Both the position numbers and the translations under genes were made by a program. From a virus: DNA of 64,000 bases. The stretch spans positions 1 to 64,000 of the IMG/VR virus record IMGVR_UViG_3300021961_000075. The stretch is one strand, 5' to 3'. Position 1 is the first letter of the stretch. Every line of letters starts with the position of its first letter. Below the pieces are notes generated by a model that ran no database searches, was not told the DNA's origin, and worked only from the letters and a program-made list of their open reading frames with translations. This document shows positions 60,482-64,000 of the stretch, piece after piece.

Positions 60482-61327
60482 TTAGGCGGTTGATATATGC
60501 TCTGCCAGTTTTTGTTTTCCATATTTTTGTAAATAATCGTTTGCGTCCTTGACGTCGTCGAAACTGAGTGTATAGCACAACTCTGCGCCAAGACGTCGTA
60601 TTAGTTCAGACTGTAACGCTTGACCTGCTTCGTCGTTGTCTACAGCTATAATGACTTTGTCTTTATCAGAGAAATAATCTATACAGCTATCAAGATAATC
60701 TAAGTTGTTATTAGTAAGTGTAGCTCCATTAGGTACAGAAACAACGTTTTTAATACCAGCTTCATGAAATGAAAGAACATCCATTTCACCTTCAACTATA
60801 ACAACGGTGTTATAACCTACAGTGGCATCAATGTTGTAAAATACTTTTTCAGCTCCTTTAAAAAGCTTAAAGTTTTTTCTACCATCTCTGTATTTGATGT
60901 TGACTAGTTCATTACCTATAAAGTAATTAAACTGAATTGTGTTTTCTTGTTTACCCGTTTGTGGCATAAACTCCAAACCCTCGCTGACTTTTAAATCATT
61001 AAGGGTTTGAAGAGATATACCTCTGCTGTCAAACCAAGCTACAACTTTCGGGTTTTGGATGAGTGGTGATTGATGATCGGGAGTTTCATAGATTTTATCT
61101 ATTTCACCTCGACGCTTATAAGTATGTAGCTGAAATGTTTGATGGCAGTTGTGACATGTTCCGAGACCACGTTCCCAATCATAACTAGCACACTTAAGCT
61201 TTTTATTCTCGGGTTTTCTATCGTGAGAACACAGAGGACAAGTACCTTGTGTTTTACCCACTTCAAGTTCATATTGATTGAATTTTTCAATCGCAAATCC
61301 ATTGATCTCTACGTTGTTAACGTGCAT
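60482..61327 (-). CDS. DNA primase half of a split primase-helicase
   Basis: 281 residues. A zinc finger (C30, C33, C58, C61) is followed by a TOPRIM fold: VVIVEGEMDVLSFHEAG with the catalytic Glu, and AVDNDEAGQ with the D-x-D metal site. DVKDANDYLQKYGKQKLAEH closes the domain. The architecture matches T7 gp4. The stop TAA lies at the usual linker between primase and helicase, and translation in the same frame continues as helicase. Alone it could prime DNA synthesis. Confidence 0.88.
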   Translation of the reverse strand: MHVNNVEINGFAIEKFNQYELEVGKTQGTCPLCSHDRKPENKKLKCASYDWERGLGTCHNCHQTFQLHTYKRRGEIDKIYETPDHQSPLIQNPKVVAWFDSRGISLQTLNDLKVSEGLEFMPQTGKQENTIQFNYFIGNELVNIKYRDGRKNFKLFKGAEKVFYNIDATVGYNTVVIVEGEMDVLSFHEAGIKNVVSVPNGATLTNNNLDYLDSCIDYFSDKDKVIIAVDNDEAGQALQSELIRRLGAELCYTLSFDDVKDANDYLQKYGKQKLAEHISTA

Positions 61328-61347
61328 GTCTTAAACTGAAAATTAAA

Positions 61348-61656
61348 TTAAAATGGTAGATCGTCGTTTGCTACAGGAGACGCAGCCTGTTGTTGAGGTT
61401 GTCCGTCACGTGGAGTTGGTTGTGGTACAACACCATCAGTCCATACGACTTGTACATTGCCTAAATAAGTTTTAGCTTCTTTGGCATCACGCTCCTCTTT
61501 TGACTGAGCAACCGTTATAGGTCCATCGTTACCAAACTTGTCTTTTTCATTGTTGATGGTAATAGTCAAAGGTAAATACTTACCTTTTTTACCATCGATA
61601 ATCTTGTCTTTCGGTATGTCAGACAGATTAATACTTGTTTTTAAAATAATTGCCAT
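61348..61656 (-). CDS. ssb: single-stranded DNA-binding protein
   Basis: A 102-residue protein: an OB-like beta core (GKYLPLTITINNEKDKFGND, GNVQVVWTDG), a Pro/Gln-rich linker and the acidic tail NDDLPF, the partner-recruiting end of SSB proteins. It lies between exonuclease and primase genes. It is short for an SSB, as in several phages. Confidence 0.75.
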   Translation of the reverse strand: MAIILKTSINLSDIPKDKIIDGKKGKYLPLTITINNEKDKFGNDGPITVAQSKEERDAKEAKTYLGNVQVVWTDGVVPQPTPRDGQPQQQAASPVANDDLPF

Positions 61657-61658
61657 AT

Positions 61659-62390
61659 CTATAATGTATTGGTTTCTAAATACTGTTTAGGGTCAAACCC
61701 TTCTGTTTTATAAAACAAATCATATATGTGACTTGCTCTTTGCACTTTATCTTCTCCTGCTAGATAAAAATTATCTGAACATTCAAATATATTAATTTTA
61801 TATGAAGTTTTGTCGATAGCAATAAAAATAAATTCATAGCCAAACAGGTGCCTGTAAATATAAGCTTGGCTATCGTAATTATACTTTTTAGCACTCCATT
61901 TAAAACCATCTATATCTGAGGTTGTCTTGATGTCAATGATAAGCTTTTCACTGTGGTTTACAATGTCAGCTTTTCCTTTCCATTTGTTTCCAAACAACTC
62001 TGTAACGCCAGGCTTTTCATATTCATTACCCTCTGCCTGAATAAGATCTCTACAAATATCGTTATCAAGTATAATATCCCTAAGCTTTTCAATAACATCA
62101 ACTTCATGTTGAAGCAGTATTAGTTCACCTTGAGATACCTCTTTGTATTCTTTATTGTTTCTGCTACTAGCCTTAACAACTTTAAACTTATGTAGTTTTT
62201 CAGGTTCAAGTATACACGTGTGTAAGTAACCGCCAATAAGCATTGGAACTGTTTTTTCGGTTGGCTTACCTAGATCTAACGGGTTTTTGAAAAGAGTACC
62301 AATATCAGAGTTTGATAGGTACTTCTTTCCAAATTCACCGTAATAGTCCTCGTCATTTTTCAGACGGTCAAGCGCTTTGGCTTGGCTCAT
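61659..62390 (-). CDS. PD-(D/E)XK exonuclease (RecB/RecE-like)
   Basis: A 243-residue nuclease. The core reads GKADIVNHSEKLIIDIKTTS, giving the D...D-x-K triad, followed by YDSQAYIYRHLFG with the Q-x3-Y motif of RecB-type nucleases. An N-terminal helix region (LSNSDIGTLFKNP) and MLIGGYLHTCILEP supply the conserved H. Such enzymes resect double-strand ends for recombination or attack host DNA. It pairs naturally with the next gene. Confidence 0.75.
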   Translation of the reverse strand: MSQAKALDRLKNDEDYYGEFGKKYLSNSDIGTLFKNPLDLGKPTEKTVPMLIGGYLHTCILEPEKLHKFKVVKASSRNNKEYKEVSQGELILLQHEVDVIEKLRDIILDNDICRDLIQAEGNEYEKPGVTELFGNKWKGKADIVNHSEKLIIDIKTTSDIDGFKWSAKKYNYDSQAYIYRHLFGYEFIFIAIDKTSYKINIFECSDNFYLAGEDKVQRASHIYDLFYKTEGFDPKQYLETNTL

Positions 62391-62391
62391 A

Positions 62392-62808
62392 TTATAATTG
62401 TTTTCTTAGTTCATATTTACTTGCGTCAACAAAATCCTCTGATTCATCTTGGCCAAACACGCCTAACGCGTAGAAGCCTGTAAGCTTTAACACGATACGT
62501 GACATAGCTCGTTTTTCAGCCATAGCAAGTACATAACTTTGGCGGCAGTTTTTAGGTGATGCCTCTCCAAACGTAGTTATAATTTGCTCTCCGTACTGAC
62601 CAACAGCTTTAACAGCGGCTGATTCACCAGGCGTATATTCAATTACTTCATAATCAATATTGATATCAGCAGTTGCCTGTATTTTATCAATACCTGATCT
62701 TGTAATAATTGTCCAGCCTTGCGGAGACTTGAATGTGTCTTCTTGGTTGAGGTTGTATTTCTTGTACAACTCTCTTAGCATTTCGGTTTTGGTAAGTGTG
62801 GTGCTCAT
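62392..62808 (-). CDS. putative ssDNA-annealing recombination protein
   Basis: A 138-residue protein with YNLNQEDTFKSPQGWTIITR, beta strands INIDYEVIEYTP and VKAVGQYGEQIITTFG, and a helix SYVLAMAEKRAMSRIVLKLT ending GVFGQDE. The AEKRA..R..L helix and the strand order resemble Rad52/Sak-type annealing proteins. It lies one base from the exonuclease gene, as in recombination pairs. The family match is tentative. Confidence 0.5.
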   Translation of the reverse strand: MSTTLTKTEMLRELYKKYNLNQEDTFKSPQGWTIITRSGIDKIQATADINIDYEVIEYTPGESAAVKAVGQYGEQIITTFGEASPKNCRQSYVLAMAEKRAMSRIVLKLTGFYALGVFGQDESEDFVDASKYELRKQL

Positions 62809-62811
62809 GGT

Positions 62812-63564
62812 TTAATCATTTATAAAATCTAATACTTGGTTTGGGTCTACGTTATCTATTAGCTTATCAAGGGCTTCACGTTTAATCTGAGATACCCTAA
62901 CAAAGTCAGCAACACCTTGAATATCAAGTAGTTTTGCTATTTTTTTAGCAGGTATTTTATCACAGTCTAATCCGAAACTCATCCTCAACACATCGTATTC
63001 ACGATCGTTAAGGTATTCCCTCATCAAAGATAATATATATTTGTTAAGTAAGTTAATATTATATTCCTTTGATTTGTCTTCTATATCAAAAGGTTTTTCT
63101 TCGTCCTCGTTTTCATCTATACTAGAAAATATAGAGTTAAAAAACATTTCTACAAGCTCACGATCTTTTCCTTCGTTTTTACGTATCTCATTTAACTTGT
63201 GTTCGGGTATACGTATATCTCCCCTGTTAATGTCTATGTTGCGTCTAACGGATCCTTTTATTCGTTTTGATACAAAGCCTTTGATCTGTCTTTCTACATC
63301 ATCATTCATGTTTATAATGTTCCAGTCTAAACGATCTACAGCTGCTATTAATCCGTAATTAGCTTCTTGTATAATATCATTTATAGTCATTACGCCTGAT
63401 GCTTGATCTGATGTTGAAAATGTTCTTGCTATTTCCATGGCAAAAGGCATAAGTTTTATAATTAATTCGTCTCGTGTATATTCATTCCACGGTTTGTCTT
63501 CAGGCATACACGCCTCTAAGTCGCGTTTATACCTTAGATAATTTTCTAAGTTGTAATTCTTCAT
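62812..63564 (-). CDS. phage sigma-70-family sigma factor
   Basis: A 250-residue sigma factor. Region 2: IMTINDIIQEANYGLIAAVD-like core recognition helix (residues about 58-80). Region 3: RIKGSVRRNIDINRGDIRIP and KLNEIRK. Region 4: YLNDREYDVLRMSFGLD and the HTH KIPAKKIAKLLDIQ with VSQIKREALDKL. It overlaps the HTH gene by 38 bases. It should redirect host RNA polymerase to phage promoters. The repeated motif at 1-3.8 kb is the prime candidate target. Confidence 0.85.
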   Translation of the reverse strand: MKNYNLENYLRYKRDLEACMPEDKPWNEYTRDELIIKLMPFAMEIARTFSTSDQASGVMTINDIIQEANYGLIAAVDRLDWNIINMNDDVERQIKGFVSKRIKGSVRRNIDINRGDIRIPEHKLNEIRKNEGKDRELVEMFFNSIFSSIDENEDEEKPFDIEDKSKEYNINLLNKYILSLMREYLNDREYDVLRMSFGLDCDKIPAKKIAKLLDIQGVADFVRVSQIKREALDKLIDNVDPNQVLDFIND

Positions 63565-63997
63565 TTAATTGGTCTTTTTCTTTTTTCAATGTTTCTGGCA
63601 TGTTACGATATATAGTTCTTGTTGTTACGTTTAAGGCTTTAGACAACTTTTGTATTGTTATCTTTTCACCTTGCTCGTGAATATACAACATTATTTCATA
63701 TATATCACTCTCAGAAGCATTTTTATTTCGACCGATTAAACTTCCGGTAATTTTAAGTTTTTCTATTACGGTTAAACCTGTACCGTCTTTGAATATAACT
63801 TTTCTTAATTTATTTTTTGGTTGTGTATCTAAATCAATTTCTAAAACCTTCTTAAGGATGATGTCAAGATCCCTATCACTGATATTGAAACTGATAAAAC
63901 CATTGGATCTATTTGTAATAAACTTTGCAAGATCTATAAATTTTTCTTCTGTTAAACTTTGATTTAAATATAGTAAAACATATAAGTGCCAATGCAA
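63527..63997 (-). CDS. helix-turn-helix DNA-binding protein, possibly 5'-incomplete
   Basis: At least 156 residues. The C-terminal part has a clear HTH (KITIQKLSKALNVTTRTIYR) followed by a charged helix. The N-terminal 80 residues are mixed, with ISDRDLDIILKKVLEI. The Met chosen is three bases from the window edge, so the true start may lie beyond it. It probably controls gene expression or replication. It overlaps the sigma gene by 38 bases. Confidence 0.65.
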   Translation of the reverse strand: MHWHLYVLLYLNQSLTEEKFIDLAKFITNRSNGFISFNISDRDLDIILKKVLEIDLDTQPKNKLRKVIFKDGTGLTVIEKLKITGSLIGRNKNASESDIYEIMLYIHEQGEKITIQKLSKALNVTTRTIYRNMPETLKKEKDQLNEELQLRKLSKV

Positions 63998-64000
63998 AGA

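Noticed and set aside
60482-60484. TAA read as a sense codon by an alternative genetic code
   Set aside because: TAA, TAG and TGA all end many other genes cleanly in this window, so a general reassignment is unlikely. Readthrough or mutation at this one site remains possible.
60133-60591. 152-codon minus-strand frame across the primase-helicase junction
   Set aside because: Its residues are low-quality Ser/Leu runs in the region where another frame shows clear helicase motifs. A variant using its ATG at 60522 and a -1 shift into the helicase frame would need a slippery site, and none is seen.
1-64000. tRNA genes, CRISPR arrays, insertion sequences, integrase or attachment sites
   Set aside because: No cloverleaf, spaced direct-repeat array, transposase or integrase was seen on reading the window. 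A tRNA covariance scan would settle the tRNA question.

Overview
This 64 kb window is most of the genome of a lytic, podovirus-like tailed phage that infects a member of the Bacteroidetes, probably a marine flavobacterium. This is an inference from the sequence. The DNA is AT-rich. Genes are packed tightly with frequent ATGA overlaps, and starts follow A/T-rich leaders with no Shine-Dalgarno. Secreted proteins have Bacteroidetes-style signal peptides with cleavage before Gln, and one lipoprotein carries the C-x-K-D-E surface-export signal described in that phylum. All three stop codons are used as stops. The head and neck genes (terminase, portal, scaffold, capsid, ring proteins, a nozzle/stabilisation-like protein, three internal proteins) come with no tape measure, tube or sheath, which fits a short tail. 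I see no integrase, tRNA, CRISPR array, RNA polymerase or DNA polymerase. The missing replication genes probably lie outside the window.

Layout. (1) Positions 1-3.7 kb, leftward: about fifteen genes of 25-143 codons served by nine copies of one promoter-like motif, core ACGA-N9-GATAAT. (2) 3.9-20.6 kb, rightward: a large host-recognition module with eight or more fibre or adhesin genes. Three fibres end in a peptidase S74 self-cleaving chaperone. The module also holds a prolyl-4-hydroxylase-like oxygenase and a tail-assembly chaperone. (3) 20.7-25.4 kb: a folding module with GroEL, GroES and a second protein that looks like two GroES domains in tandem, plus tiny zinc-binding or basic proteins. 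(4) 25.3-47.4 kb: packaging, head, neck and internal virion proteins, ending in a 2021-residue protein. (5) 47.5-52.5 kb: a cassette of secreted, lipoprotein, membrane and outer-membrane-like proteins that includes a CsgG-like pore protein. (6) 52.5-53.9 kb: holin, amidase endolysin and overlapping spanin-like genes. A bidirectional terminator at 53.9 kb separates these from (7) 53.9-64 kb, leftward: nucleotide metabolism and replication, with class I ribonucleotide reductase, two all-alpha NTP pyrophosphohydrolase-like proteins, a thymidylate synthase family enzyme, endonuclease, primase-helicase, SSB, exonuclease, a possible annealing protein, a sigma-70-family factor and an HTH protein.

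How it fits together. The phage-encoded sigma factor is the natural candidate to read the repeated promoters, though this is untested. The nucleotide genes supply dNTPs. The thymidylate synthase homologue carries the N-to-D specificity change associated with dCMP rather than dUMP, which hints at modified cytosine. The primase-helicase is interrupted by one in-frame TAA exactly at the domain junction. The chaperonin set may fold the large virion proteins or fibres. The secreted cassette next to the lysis genes has no obvious role in building virions and is the best candidate for an undescribed system acting on the host envelope.
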